Of a stretch of 7,588 nt of DNA, positions 1 to 6,733 are shown in pieces. The position numbers and the translations under genes are program-made. The DNA lies in the NCBI GenBank assembly GCA_030528845.1, contig JAUMYC010000119.1, forward strand, positions 1 to 7,588, given 5' to 3'. Position 1 is the stretch's first letter; each line of letters starts with the position of its first letter. A model generated the notes under the pieces. It made no database searches and was not told where the DNA came from. It saw only the letters and a program-made list of their open reading frames with translations. Source of the stretch: Eubacteriales bacterium. Its GTDB lineage: Bacteria > Bacillota_A > Clostridia > Christensenellales > Aristaeellaceae.

Positions 1-107
1 CGGTCGACCAGAACGGCCTCGTGACTGCCATTGAAAAAGGGACGACCATCGTCGCAGTGAAAACGCAGAACGGAAAGATCGATTCCGTGACGATCAAGGT
101 CATCTAA
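1..107 (+). CDS. C-terminal end of a BIG_2 (bacterial Ig-like) domain protein, partial
   Basis: Reading from base 3, 34 codons end at a TAA (105-107). The peptide has the closing half of a BIG_2-type immunoglobulin-like fold: a 'NGLVTA' turn, then 'KGTTIVAV', and a last beta strand 'DSVTIKVI'. In this family the G-x-V-T-A-x-x-x-G-x-x-x-I pattern is the usual signature. Such domains normally occur as repeats at the C-terminal end of secreted or surface proteins that adhere or bind glycans. The rest of the gene lies outside the window, so the catalytic or anchoring part, if any, is unknown. No LPXTG or S-layer motif lies in the visible tail. A strong terminator follows 27 bases after the stop, so it is the last gene of its unit and is not cotranscribed with the MFS gene downstream. 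Domain family is fairly sure; overall protein role is not. Confidence 0.75.
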   Translation, partial: VDQNGLVTAIEKGTTIVAVKTQNGKIDSVTIKVI

Positions 108-134
108 CGCATCGACCCAAAAACAGCATAAAGC

Positions 135-168
135 AAGAGGTGCCGATCAGAGATCGGTACCTCTTTTT
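135..168 (+). terminator. Rho-independent terminator after the BIG_2 gene
   Basis: A 12-bp stem pairs GAGGTGCCGATC (137-148) with GATCGGTACCTC (152-163). It has one G-U pair and a 3-nt loop (AGA). Five T residues follow (164-168), and the flanking AA/TT at 135-136 and 164-165 can extend the stem. It closes the upstream gene and insulates the downstream transporter promoter. Confidence 0.92.
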
Positions 169-187
169 CTATCGCTCGATCTTCCGC

Positions 188-212
188 GAAAAATGCGACA
201 TCTGCATTTTTC
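188..212. promoter_or_regulatory. Operator-like inverted repeat upstream of the MFS gene
   Basis: Two perfect 9-bp arms, GAAAAATGC (188-196) and GCATTTTTC (204-212), flank a 7-nt spacer, giving a 25-bp dyad that ends where the -35 region of the candidate promoter at 230-235 would lie. The stem is AT-rich and the right arm overlaps a short direct repeat TCTGCA (201-206 and 211-216, ten bases apart, about one helical turn). Position and symmetry suit a dimeric repressor or activator site. The regulator is not in this window, and the family of the regulator cannot be told from the dyad. Confidence 0.45.
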
Positions 213-235
213 TGCAGCGGTTTTTGTGCTATACT
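207..235 (+). promoter_or_regulatory. Extended -10 promoter candidate for the MFS gene
   Basis: TATACT at 230-235 is preceded directly by TGC (227-229), the extended -10 pattern TGnTATAAT with one mismatch. The hexamer at the proper 17-nt spacing (TTTTTC, 207-212) is a poor -35, which is tolerated by extended -10 promoters and by activated promoters. Transcription would begin near 242 and leave a leader of about 55 nt before the ATG at 298. Confidence 0.5.
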
Positions 236-297
236 GTTCTCTGCCCAATCACAGTAAACCGCATCACAGAGAGAAAAGAAGAGCGCCGGATCGGACA

Positions 298-1517
298 ATG
301 AAGAAGAAATCAACCGCAACCCCGTCTGCCATACGCCTTCGGTTGTCTTTGGCGGAAATATTATACAACGCCTGCATCGCGTCGGACGGTTACCGCACGG
401 TCTTCCTTCAGTCGCTGGGCGTCAGCGTCGGCCGCATCGGGATCATTTCGTCTCTTTCCACGATCGCCAACATCATCGCTCCGCCGATCTGGGGCGCGAT
501 CTCCGACAAGATCCGCCTCCGCGGATCTGCTTTGCATTGTGTCTGAGCCTTGCCGCCGTGCTGCTGGCAGCCGTTCCGTTCGCTTCGCAGGTCGGTGCGC
601 CGCTGTATATCCTGATGATCGTCTGTCTTGCCCTCTCCTCCATGTTCACAGGCCCCGCCAACAATATGATGGAGCTGTGGCTGGTTCGCGTTGATAACAG
701 CGACATCGGCGTTTCCTATGGCTCCGTGCGCATGTGGGCGTCCATCGGCTACGCGGTCATGGGCATCGCCTACACTCGCATTCTGGCCACGCAGCCCGTC
801 TCGTCCGTCTATCTGCTCTATTTCCTCTTCGCCGTTCCTGCCATCCTGCTGGCGCTGAGCCTGCCCGATCCCGGCGCGGACGACCGGGTAAAGGCGCCGA
901 AGGTCCGCTTCCGCGACATGCCCTTCCGGCGCATTTTCAACTACTGGATCGCGATCTACCTGCTGTACACCGTTGTCAACACCATTCCCGGCAACTGGAA
1001 GAACACCTATTTCATTTACATGCTCAACGAGCACGGATACAGCAGCATCTCCTTCGGCATTTTCATGTGCCTCTCGGCTTGCTGTGAAGTCCCTGCGCTG
1101 ATCGTCAGCCGCAGGGTGATCTCGCGGTTCGGCCTCGTCAAGACTCTGTTCTTCTGCATCGCCGCTTCCGTTGTCGAGACTTTGTTCTACGCTCTCGGCA
1201 CGTCCATCGTCCATGTATACATCGGGCAGATCATCAAGGGATTCGCCATGGGCATGACCATCGCCTGTCAGATCCAGCTGATCTACCGCCTCGCCCATAA
1301 GGGCTTGGAGACCACAACGCAGGCCATGATCGGCTCGATCGCCTCGGTGGTCACCATTGTAGTCGCCGCGTTTGGCGGCTATGCGCTGGAAGCGCTCGAT
1401 CTGCGCCCGTTCTTTGGGCTGATCTCCGTGCTTCAGATGCTCGCGGGCGCCGTGCTGCTTGCAGGCTTCGCCCTTGGCCGGATGGGCCTGAAAAAGCAGC
1501 TCCCCGAGGGCGTATAG
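298..1517 (+). pseudogene. MFS transporter (LacY/MFS_1-like), frame broken by one missing base near 520-523
   Basis: Two overlapping frames together encode one 12-helix major facilitator of about 406 residues, a normal family length. The first frame starts at ATG 298 (MKKKST...) and runs through helices 1-2 to 'GAISDKIRLR', then hits TGA at 544-546. The protein continues in the -1 frame from about 520 ('RICFALCLSLAAV...') to TAG at 1515-1517. Joining them restores motif A of MFS proteins (G-x-x-S-D-K-x-x-x-R-R) in the loop between helices 2 and 3. One extra C at about 520-523 (CTC CGC CGG ATC TGC) would restore it exactly. 'YGSVRMWASIGYA' at 718-756 resembles the conserved segment of the MFS_1-like/LacY-type sugar and nucleoside symporters. 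The substrate is unknown; the GH-like gene 89 bp downstream suggests a sugar or oligosaccharide. The start has only a weak ribosome binding site (GGA at 288-290). It is either a true pseudogene or an assembly or sequencing error, since the rest of the gene is undamaged. Confidence 0.85.
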
Positions 1518-1591
1518 AAACGACCGCCATAAGCAGGCGGGCGGACTTGCTGTAACGAGGGCATATACATGCCGCAGAAGACATCAAGCAA

Positions 1592-1600
1592 AGGAAAGAG
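1592..1600 (+). promoter_or_regulatory. Ribosome binding site of the GH-like gene
   Basis: AGGAAAGAG lies 6 nt upstream of the ATG at 1607 and supports this start over internal ATGs. The 89-bp gap after the MFS stop has no clear terminator or promoter, so the two genes are probably cotranscribed. Confidence 0.6.
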
Positions 1601-1606
1601 AGAACT

Positions 1607-3997
1607 ATGAATAAGATTTTTGTGTCTCCGGTCGGGAATCTGACCTGTTCGGGAGAACGGCGCGTATATATTCAGGATTCCCCCGTGGGCGTTGTCGTGG
1701 CGGGCGGCTGTGCATATGCGCCGGTCTCGGCGGTAATGCACGGCAGCGAAGCAGACGTCCGATACGCGTGCGGAACCGTGCGCATGCGCATCGAGGAACG
1801 GGCGGGATATCACCGGCTGACGGTCGTTTCCGTACCGGAAGGAACCGAGCGCTTCATCTTCGGCCCCTATCGGGCCGACGGCGCGGATTTTGGCGACATA
1901 CTGGGCGCGTCGTGGCACGAAGACGGCTCGGTGGTGTGCGTGCAGTCGCTCATGCCAAAGGTAGAGAGCGGCATTCCGCGTAAAATCGAAAAAAACGAGA
2001 CGGGGCTGGATCTTAGCATATGCAAGCCCGCAGCGATCAAAAACGGAACGATCCGTCTGCAGTTGAGCGTGGGCGCACATACAAAAGAAGAAATCCTGGA
2101 CACCACCGGCCTGATCACGGGCTACAACGGTTCCGCGAAGGCAGTGGTCAGTCCGATCCCCGGCGAGGATGGCCGCATCGAAGGCGCGGCGATCGCCATC
2201 GCTGCGGCGAACAGCGCCGACGAGCTGCTGGATATCATCCACGACATGGAACTTGCGGAGGGGCTTCCCCACTCCACGTTTAACGGCAATTGGGCCAAGC
2301 AGGAAAAGCAGGCTTCGTCTATTTACCTGATCTTTGGCGGCGCCGGCCTGAGCGCGCAGGAGCGCATCTCCATGGCGGAACGCGCGGGCGTGAGCTGCGT
2401 GTATCTGAGCGATATGCTGGGTGAATGGGGCCACTTCACCATCGACGAAAAATGCTATCCGGGCGGCGTTCAGGAGATCAAAGCTCTGGCTGAACGGGCG
2501 AACGCCAACGGACTGTATATCGGCACGCACACGCTGAGCAATTTCATCACCACCGGTGACGCATTCGTCACTCCCGTGCCTGATCCGGGGCTTCTGGCAA
2601 TGGACAGGACCGGGCTGGCGGAGGCGATTTCCGCGGAAGCTACCGAGATCCGGCTGACCGACGCGGCCAACTATGCCTTGAAGAGCACGCTCAATACGCT
2701 GCGGATCGGCGAGGAATTGATAACCTACGACGATTTTGACAAAGAGATGCTGTGTCTCACCGGCTGCACCCGCGGCGCATACGGAACGACGGCTTCTGCG
2801 CACGCCGCAGGCGAAAGGGCGTATCGTCTGTGGGATCACGGCTACCGCACGCTCTTTCCCGATCTTATTCTTCAGCGCGAGATGGCCGATCATATGTCCC
2901 GGATGATCTTGGAATGCGGCGTAACGCGCCTCTCGTTTGACGGCCTCGAAGGCTGTCAGTATCCGGGCGTGGGCGAATACGGCATGAATGAATTTGTGCG
3001 CCGGGTCTTTGAAAACGTGGAGGGGAAGCTGGTATGCGACGCCAGCCTGACCGGCAACTATCTCTGGCACGCCTTCTCCTATTCCAACTGGGGCGAACCG
3101 TGGTACGACAGCGCGCGCCGCGGCAGCATGCACGCCCTGCGCAAAGGCCATCAGAGCTTCTTCCGCAAAAACCTGATCGCGCCGATGATGGGCTGGTATC
3201 AGGTCTGTGCAGCCGACGGAAAATTCGAGGCCACTCCCCCGGAAAACATGGAATACATGCTCTCCCGTTCGGCTGCCTTCGACGCGGGTCTTGCGGTGAG
3301 CATCAAGGCGCAGGTCGCGCGGGATCACGGCCTCATAGGCGAATACATGGACTATATCCGCCTGTGGGAGGATTTCCGTTTCCGTGCCGACATCCCGGAG
3401 AAGGTGCGCGAACTGCTGCAGGACGAAGAGACCAACTGGCATTTGGAGAAGGACGGCGACGGCTGGAAGCTCACGCAGCTGATCGTGCGCCAACAGGATC
3501 TGGATTACGGCGACCGGAACACCGCCACGGAGGCAGGCATGGTGTATCAGGATGCCAAAGCCGATGTGGTCGATCAGATGAAGATGCACTCTTCCCTGAT
3601 CGTGCTGGACCGCACGACCGACGACCGCAGCGAACCGTTCTGCTTCCGGATCCGCGTGGGACGGCCCGGGCGCGGCTGCATGAAGGATCTGGAGATCGTC
3701 TATGAGGATGACGAGCGCATCAATGCCGACGGCACGACGACGGCGCGGCAGAAATTTGCGTTTACGGCAGAGGGCGGCGATTACCTCGAATATCACGGCG
3801 ACGGCATCCTGCATCATTACGACAAAAACTTCCGGCTGAAGGAAGTTCTCGAAAGCAACGGCAGGCACATCCGCATGAAGAGCTTCTCGCAGCATATGTA
3901 CCTCAACTATGCGACCGATCCGGATGACACGGTGGATTATATCTTCACTGAATTCAGAAGAAAGGCGGAGTATATGATCCGACCGAAGCAGGCCTGA
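1607..3997 (+). CDS. Uncharacterised glycoside-hydrolase-like protein with TIM-barrel core and inserted beta module
   Basis: This is an intact 796-residue protein without a signal peptide or membrane segment, so probably cytoplasmic. Residues 1-200 look like an all-beta N-terminal domain. Residues about 235-600 look like a TIM-barrel: alternating strands and helices with 'VYLSDMLGEWGHF' (265-277), 'GLYIGTHTLSNFITT' (302-316), 'VTPVPDP' (321-327) and 'RLSFDGLEG' (441-449). In clans such as GH31/GH36 a strand-end Asp in this kind of position is the nucleophile, so D445 or E448, with D269 or E273, are catalytic candidates (inference). Residues about 334-408 form an inserted module: 'TEIRLTDA', 'LRIGEELITYD', then 'LTGCTRGAYGTTASAHAAG', a pattern that I know from phage structural proteins. 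From about 610 on the protein is again beta-rich, with 'GGDYLEYHGDG' at 723-733, likely a carbohydrate-binding-like jelly roll. I recall similar uncharacterised proteins from Bacteroidota glycan loci, but cannot verify this here. Substrate and activity are unknown; the MFS neighbour suggests sugar catabolism. Confidence 0.85.
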   Translation: MNKIFVSPVGNLTCSGERRVYIQDSPVGVVVAGGCAYAPVSAVMHGSEADVRYACGTVRMRIEERAGYHRLTVVSVPEGTERFIFGPYRADGADFGDILGASWHEDGSVVCVQSLMPKVESGIPRKIEKNETGLDLSICKPAAIKNGTIRLQLSVGAHTKEEILDTTGLITGYNGSAKAVVSPIPGEDGRIEGAAIAIAAANSADELLDIIHDMELAEGLPHSTFNGNWAKQEKQASSIYLIFGGAGLSAQERISMAERAGVSCVYLSDMLGEWGHFTIDEKCYPGGVQEIKALAERANANGLYIGTHTLSNFITTGDAFVTPVPDPGLLAMDRTGLAEAISAEATEIRLTDAANYALKSTLNTLRIGEELITYDDFDKEMLCLTGCTRGAYGTTASAHAAGERAYRLWDHGYRTLFPDLILQREMADHMSRMILECGVTRLSFDGLEGCQYPGVGEYGMNEFVRRVFENVEGKLVCDASLTGNYLWHAFSYSNWGEPWYDSARRGSMHALRKGHQSFFRKNLIAPMMGWYQVCAADGKFEATPPENMEYMLSRSAAFDAGLAVSIKAQVARDHGLIGEYMDYIRLWEDFRFRADIPEKVRELLQDEETNWHLEKDGDGWKLTQLIVRQQDLDYGDRNTATEAGMVYQDAKADVVDQMKMHSSLIVLDRTTDDRSEPFCFRIRVGRPGRGCMKDLEIVYEDDERINADGTTTARQKFAFTAEGGDYLEYHGDGILHHYDKNFRLKEVLESNGRHIRMKSFSQHMYLNYATDPDDTVDYIFTEFRRKAEYMIRPKQA
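2606..2830 (+). other. Inserted 'IGxExITY...CTRGxxGTxAxxHxxG' module within the GH-like protein
   Basis: Residues 334-408 of the 796-residue protein separate the 'VTPVPDP' segment from the 'LWDHGYRTLFPD' segment of the predicted barrel. The module begins with short strands ('AISAEATEIRLTDA'), continues with 'LRIGEELITYDDF' and ends with an R-G-x-x-G-T-x-A-x-x-H-x-x-G signature. Such a short beta module is, to my knowledge, most often met in tail or baseplate proteins of phages. Its base composition and reading frame match the surrounding gene, so it is not a recent insertion. Confidence 0.55.
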
Positions 3998-4043
3998 TTT
4001 TCGGGCAATATTCCATAAAGCAGCGCGCCCCGCACCGATACGA

Positions 4044-4088
4044 AAAAGCCGCGCTTCAGGAGCAGCTTGCCCTTGAAGCGCGGCTTTT
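4044..4088. terminator. Bidirectional rho-independent terminator between convergent units
   Basis: A perfect 15-bp stem pairs AAAAGCCGCGCTTCA (4044-4058) with TGAAGCGCGGCTTTT (4074-4088) around a 15-nt loop. The T-run (4085-4088, then CTTT) serves the + strand gene ending at 3997. The A-run at 4043-4047 gives U residues for the - strand gene ending at 4114. Its place between two convergent genes fits use from both sides. Confidence 0.93.
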
Positions 4089-4113
4089 CTTTGTTCAGGC
4101 CCGACTTCGGCGG

Positions 4114-5778
4114 TCAGGCTCTCTTTTCCTCAGCCGCTTTTTCGATCTCCCTGTTGACCCTCTCTCTCAGATCCGGCAGATACTCGCTCCCGTGCGGATA
4201 AGAGCTGAACGTGATCGGCGCGATGCCCTCGTCAACGACCGAGAGCGCATACTCCCTCCCCCGGAGCGACTCCAGCAGCTGCAGCGCGCGCATATCCTGC
4301 ACCGCGTGATGGAGCAGCATCAGGCGGATCGATTCCACGGGCGCTCCGTCCGCACCGGGATACACGACGAACGCGTCTCCCGCAGGCGCAAAGCCATCGC
4401 AGTCCGTGTCAAACCACGGATTGATGGGATAATCGGACCGGCGCGCATAGTAGAAATTGAACCCCCATTGCAGGAAGCCGTCCAGCGCTGCTTTGTACAT
4501 CTGCACGCCGAGTATGCGCGTGCGCTCTCCGGGCATCGTAACAAACACATTAGAGACATCCGTCCCCTGCGTACAGGCATAATATCCCCATTTTTCAGGA
4601 ACGTTTTCGGCAAGGAACGGCTCGATATGGTTGGTCGCCGGGACAGGATATTCGACCGCGCCGCTGCGGAAATAGGCGATATCGCTCAGCGCGTCCATGA
4701 TCTTGAACCCGGAAAGATGCTTCGCGGCGATCTTCTTGGCCGCAAGATAGCCCTCCAGCTGCGCGGCGTTCGGTTCGTCGGAAATATGGAAATACACACG
4801 CTCTGCGATCCCCAGTTTTTTCAGTTCGCTGACGACCGCAGGCAGGTACTCGCCGAGGAACTCTTCGTATGCTCCGCCGACCGCCGGCGTATCCCAGCCG
4901 AAGATCCGCTTCTCTCCCTGTTCCGTCTGCGCGATGATCTGGGGCGCAAAGCCCGCTCCCCACTGCGTGAACAGATGAGCCGCTTCGTAATACTCGACTC
5001 CGCAGCGCTTGCACATTTCGACCCAGCGGTGCAGCCGTTCAAAGCCGAACGAATATTTTCCGTCCTTATACGTTACCTCCACCAGCTGCACAGTCGGCCT
5101 GTATTTTCCGATGTTCGTATCCAGCGGCGGCGTGTGGATCGGCAGGAGGATCATATTGATGCCGCGCCTGACTGCGCAGGCGATATACCGCTCCACGATC
5201 TCCCAATACTGCGGCGAGAAGATCTCTGCTCCGTAATAGGTCGCCAGACAGTCGGAATGAAACCAGCGAGTATGCATCAGCGTCTGCTTGGGCAGCATCG
5301 CGTCGACGATATGCAGCTGCACTTCTGTCTGCGCGAGCAGCTCGTCGGCCTCGTCAAAAAAGCGGATGGCAACGGGGTAATCCCCCGCGCTCAATTTGCC
5401 GTCGGGCTCCAGATCAAACCACAGCGTCTGCGTGATGCCGTCGAGCATCCGAAAGCCGTTGACCGGGATCTCCGAGAGCACGTCCGGATACAGGCCCGGC
5501 ACGGCATTGTTGATGTAATAGTCGTCCGCGGGCTGCATCTTGCCATAGCGCACGGGGATGTTCTTCACCTTGCGCACATGCAGATATTCCGCGGCGGGAG
5601 AATCGATCTGCCAATGCAGAGAAGGGCGCGCCCGGCCCGTTTCGTCGGTCACCCAAAGCGCGATCTGAAAGGAGATCGTTTCGTTGCGCATTCCCGAAAA
5701 GGAGTTCCCCATCTGCGTCGGATGATCGCCCGGCAGGACCTTCACGACCGGCGAGAGCACGCAGGTATTCAATTTCAT
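4114..5778 (-). CDS. DUF4091 / GH123-type glycoside hydrolase (N-acetyl-beta-galactosaminidase-like)
   Basis: This 554-residue protein has the full length and layout of the DUF4091/GH123 family: an N-terminal beta domain (about 1-160), then a TIM-barrel. Family landmarks are 'RWFHSDCLATYY' (171-182), 'LLPIHTPPLDT' (211-221), 'AAHLFTQWGA' (266-275), 'RIFGWDT' (291-297), 'YFHISDEP' (329-336), 'DALSDIAYF' (362-370), 'GFLQWGFNFYY' (434-444) and 'GDAFVVYPGADG' (467-478). The adjacent pair D334-E335 matches the Asp-Glu pair that GH123 enzymes use in substrate-assisted hydrolysis of beta-linked N-acetylgalactosamine. There is no signal peptide, so the enzyme is probably cytoplasmic and acts on imported oligosaccharides. 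The start at 5778 is set by AAGGAGG 7 nt upstream. It is the last gene of the minus-strand operon, after the PHP gene. Many DUF4091 members are untested, so the exact hexosaminide substrate is inference, while family membership is nearly certain. Confidence 0.92.
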   Translation of the reverse strand: MKLNTCVLSPVVKVLPGDHPTQMGNSFSGMRNETISFQIALWVTDETGRARPSLHWQIDSPAAEYLHVRKVKNIPVRYGKMQPADDYYINNAVPGLYPDVLSEIPVNGFRMLDGITQTLWFDLEPDGKLSAGDYPVAIRFFDEADELLAQTEVQLHIVDAMLPKQTLMHTRWFHSDCLATYYGAEIFSPQYWEIVERYIACAVRRGINMILLPIHTPPLDTNIGKYRPTVQLVEVTYKDGKYSFGFERLHRWVEMCKRCGVEYYEAAHLFTQWGAGFAPQIIAQTEQGEKRIFGWDTPAVGGAYEEFLGEYLPAVVSELKKLGIAERVYFHISDEPNAAQLEGYLAAKKIAAKHLSGFKIMDALSDIAYFRSGAVEYPVPATNHIEPFLAENVPEKWGYYACTQGTDVSNVFVTMPGERTRILGVQMYKAALDGFLQWGFNFYYARRSDYPINPWFDTDCDGFAPAGDAFVVYPGADGAPVESIRLMLLHHAVQDMRALQLLESLRGREYALSVVDEGIAPITFSSYPHGSEYLPDLRERVNREIEKAAEEKRA

Positions 5779-5785
5779 AGCGAAT

Positions 5786-5792
5786 CCTCCTT
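5786..5792 (-). promoter_or_regulatory. Ribosome binding site of the GH123-like gene
   Basis: On the minus strand AAGGAGG lies 7 nt upstream of the ATG at 5776-5778. It fixes the start of the hydrolase and indicates strong initiation, independent of the PHP gene 74 bp upstream. Confidence 0.88.
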
Positions 5793-5798
5793 GCCTGT

Positions 5799-5836
5799 AA
5801 AACCGGCGCGCGTTTATTGAAAAATCGCGCGCCGGT
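5799..5836 (-). terminator. GC-rich intercistronic hairpin between PHP and GH123-like genes
   Basis: On the minus strand ACCGGCGCGCG (5836-5826) pairs perfectly with CGCGCGCCGGT (5812-5802) around a 13-nt AT-rich loop, and the stem runs straight into TTTT (5802-5799) followed by ACAGG. The 11-bp stem is very stable but the U-tract is short. It lies in the 74-bp gap between two genes of one operon, 17 nt after the PHP stop codon and 9 nt before the ribosome binding site of the hydrolase. It may be a partial terminator that lowers expression of the hydrolase, or a 3' stabiliser of the PHP transcript. Confidence 0.7.
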
Positions 5837-5852
5837 CTGCAGTATATTCCGA

Positions 5853-6719
5853 TTATCCCTTCTGGCGTTCCTTGAGGCAGCGGAACTCCTCTTCCGTAAC
5901 GCCGTACGTCAGCGGTTCGAGATGATAGCGGTTGTTATGATCCGGGAAACGGGTCTCCTCGCCGCCCATGTCGCCGTGGTGGTCGGTACCGCCGGTCATA
6001 TACAGATTGTGCTTCTGCGCAAGGGCGCGCAGTTCCTTCTCCTCCTCCGGCTGCACGAGCTCATGGCTGCATTCCACGCCGAGCAGACCGAATTCCACCA
6101 GCCCTTCGACGTATTTGGCCTGATTGTGCGGATGCGCCAGCACCGGCACGCCGCCCGCCTCGCGGATGAGCTTGACCATCGTTTCCGCCGTCGGCATGCG
6201 ATAGGGATTGTATTTGGGTGAATACTCGCGGAAATGCTTGAAGAACTCCCAATAGCCGAGGTCATCCACCATGCCCTTTGCCTTGAGGGTGCGGAACACG
6301 GGCTCGTTGCAGAACCAGGTGACGCCGGGGTTGTATTCCTCGACTTCTTTCCAAGTGATATCGCGGAAATAGCCCTTTGCGATGCAGTAATCGAACTGCT
6401 CATGCGCGATATACGTCGCCTTTTCGCTCAGATAGCGCAGCATGACCGCCATTTCCTTATGCGTCGGGTCAAAATCGAAGCCGAGCATATGGAAGCACTG
6501 GCCCCAGCCTTCGCAGGTGAACTCCGTGCCCATCATGGTCTCGATGCCGTATTTCGCGCATTCGCTCATCAGCTCCGGCACGCCGCTGGCGACGTCGTGG
6601 TCGGTGAGCACGAGCGCCTTGTAGCCCTCGTTTTTGCCGATCTGAACCAGCTCGCCGGGGGTGTACACCCCGTCGGAATGCATGGAATGGAAATGCAGGT
6701 TGCCATAGTGAACTCTCAT
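5853..6719 (-). CDS. PHP-domain metal-dependent phosphoesterase
   Basis: The 288-residue protein shows the PHP metal-binding motifs in order: 'NLHFHSMHSDG' (H9, H11, D16), 'LTDHD' (D40, H41), 'GTEFTC' (E66), H77, 'VLAHPH' (H196, H198) and 'GGTDHHGD' (D246, H247). These ligands hold a two- or three-metal centre that hydrolyses phosphate mono- or diesters. The length fits stand-alone PHP proteins such as the YciV/RNase AM group, which act on small nucleotides or RNA 5' ends, but the substrate cannot be told from sequence. It is cytoplasmic, with no signal peptide. The ATG at 6717-6719 is preceded 7 nt upstream by AAGGAGG, which overlaps the stop codon of the ABC permease, so the two genes are tightly coupled. 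Its place between a sugar permease and a GH123-like hydrolase suggests that it acts on a phosphorylated sugar, a glycan phosphate or a signalling nucleotide connected with this pathway; this is inference. Confidence 0.9.
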   Translation of the reverse strand: MRVHYGNLHFHSMHSDGVYTPGELVQIGKNEGYKALVLTDHDVASGVPELMSECAKYGIETMMGTEFTCEGWGQCFHMLGFDFDPTHKEMAVMLRYLSEKATYIAHEQFDYCIAKGYFRDITWKEVEEYNPGVTWFCNEPVFRTLKAKGMVDDLGYWEFFKHFREYSPKYNPYRMPTAETMVKLIREAGGVPVLAHPHNQAKYVEGLVEFGLLGVECSHELVQPEEEKELRALAQKHNLYMTGGTDHHGDMGGEETRFPDHNNRYHLEPLTYGVTEEEFRCLKERQKG

Positions 6720-6726
6720 TGCGTTG

Positions 6727-6733
6727 CCTCCTT
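6727..6733 (-). promoter_or_regulatory. Ribosome binding site of the PHP gene overlapping the permease stop codon
   Basis: AAGGAGG on the minus strand lies 7 nt upstream of the PHP start. Its first two bases are also the last two of the permease TAA (6734-6732). The overlap favours translational coupling of permease and phosphoesterase. Confidence 0.88.

Noticed and set aside
514..546. Programmed -1 ribosomal frameshifting in the MFS gene
   Set aside because: No X-XXY-YYZ slippery heptamer or evident downstream pseudoknot was seen, and MFS proteins are not known to use this. A missing base explains it more simply.
408..1298. A 296-codon open frame on the minus strand opposite the MFS gene
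   Set aside because: The peptide is highly polar (Asp, Gln, Gly, His), as expected from the complement of codons for hydrophobic helices. The + strand encodes membrane segments with MFS motifs.
1524..1540. Small CCGCC/GGCGG hairpin between the MFS and GH-like genes as a terminator
   Set aside because: The stem is only 5 bp and no T-run follows, so it is unlikely to stop transcription.
1561..1572. GCAT/ATGC dyad and TATACA hexamer as a separate promoter for the GH-like gene
   Set aside because: No acceptable -35 lies at 16-18 nt spacing and the dyad arms are only 4 bp.
2606..2830. Recent insertion of phage DNA into the GH-like gene
   Set aside because: The module is in frame, has the base composition of its surroundings, and shows no flanking repeats, so it is an old part of the protein.
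1433..3895. An 820-codon open frame on the minus strand, opposite the GH-like gene
   Set aside because: It is rich in His, Arg, Ala and Val with no recognisable domain, and has the look of an antisense shadow of a GC-biased gene. The + frame has coherent motifs, a ribosome binding site and a terminator.
4192..5820. A 542-codon open frame on the + strand, opposite the GH123-like gene
   Set aside because: Arg- and His-rich composition and no family motifs. The opposite strand encodes a full-length, well-conserved DUF4091 protein.
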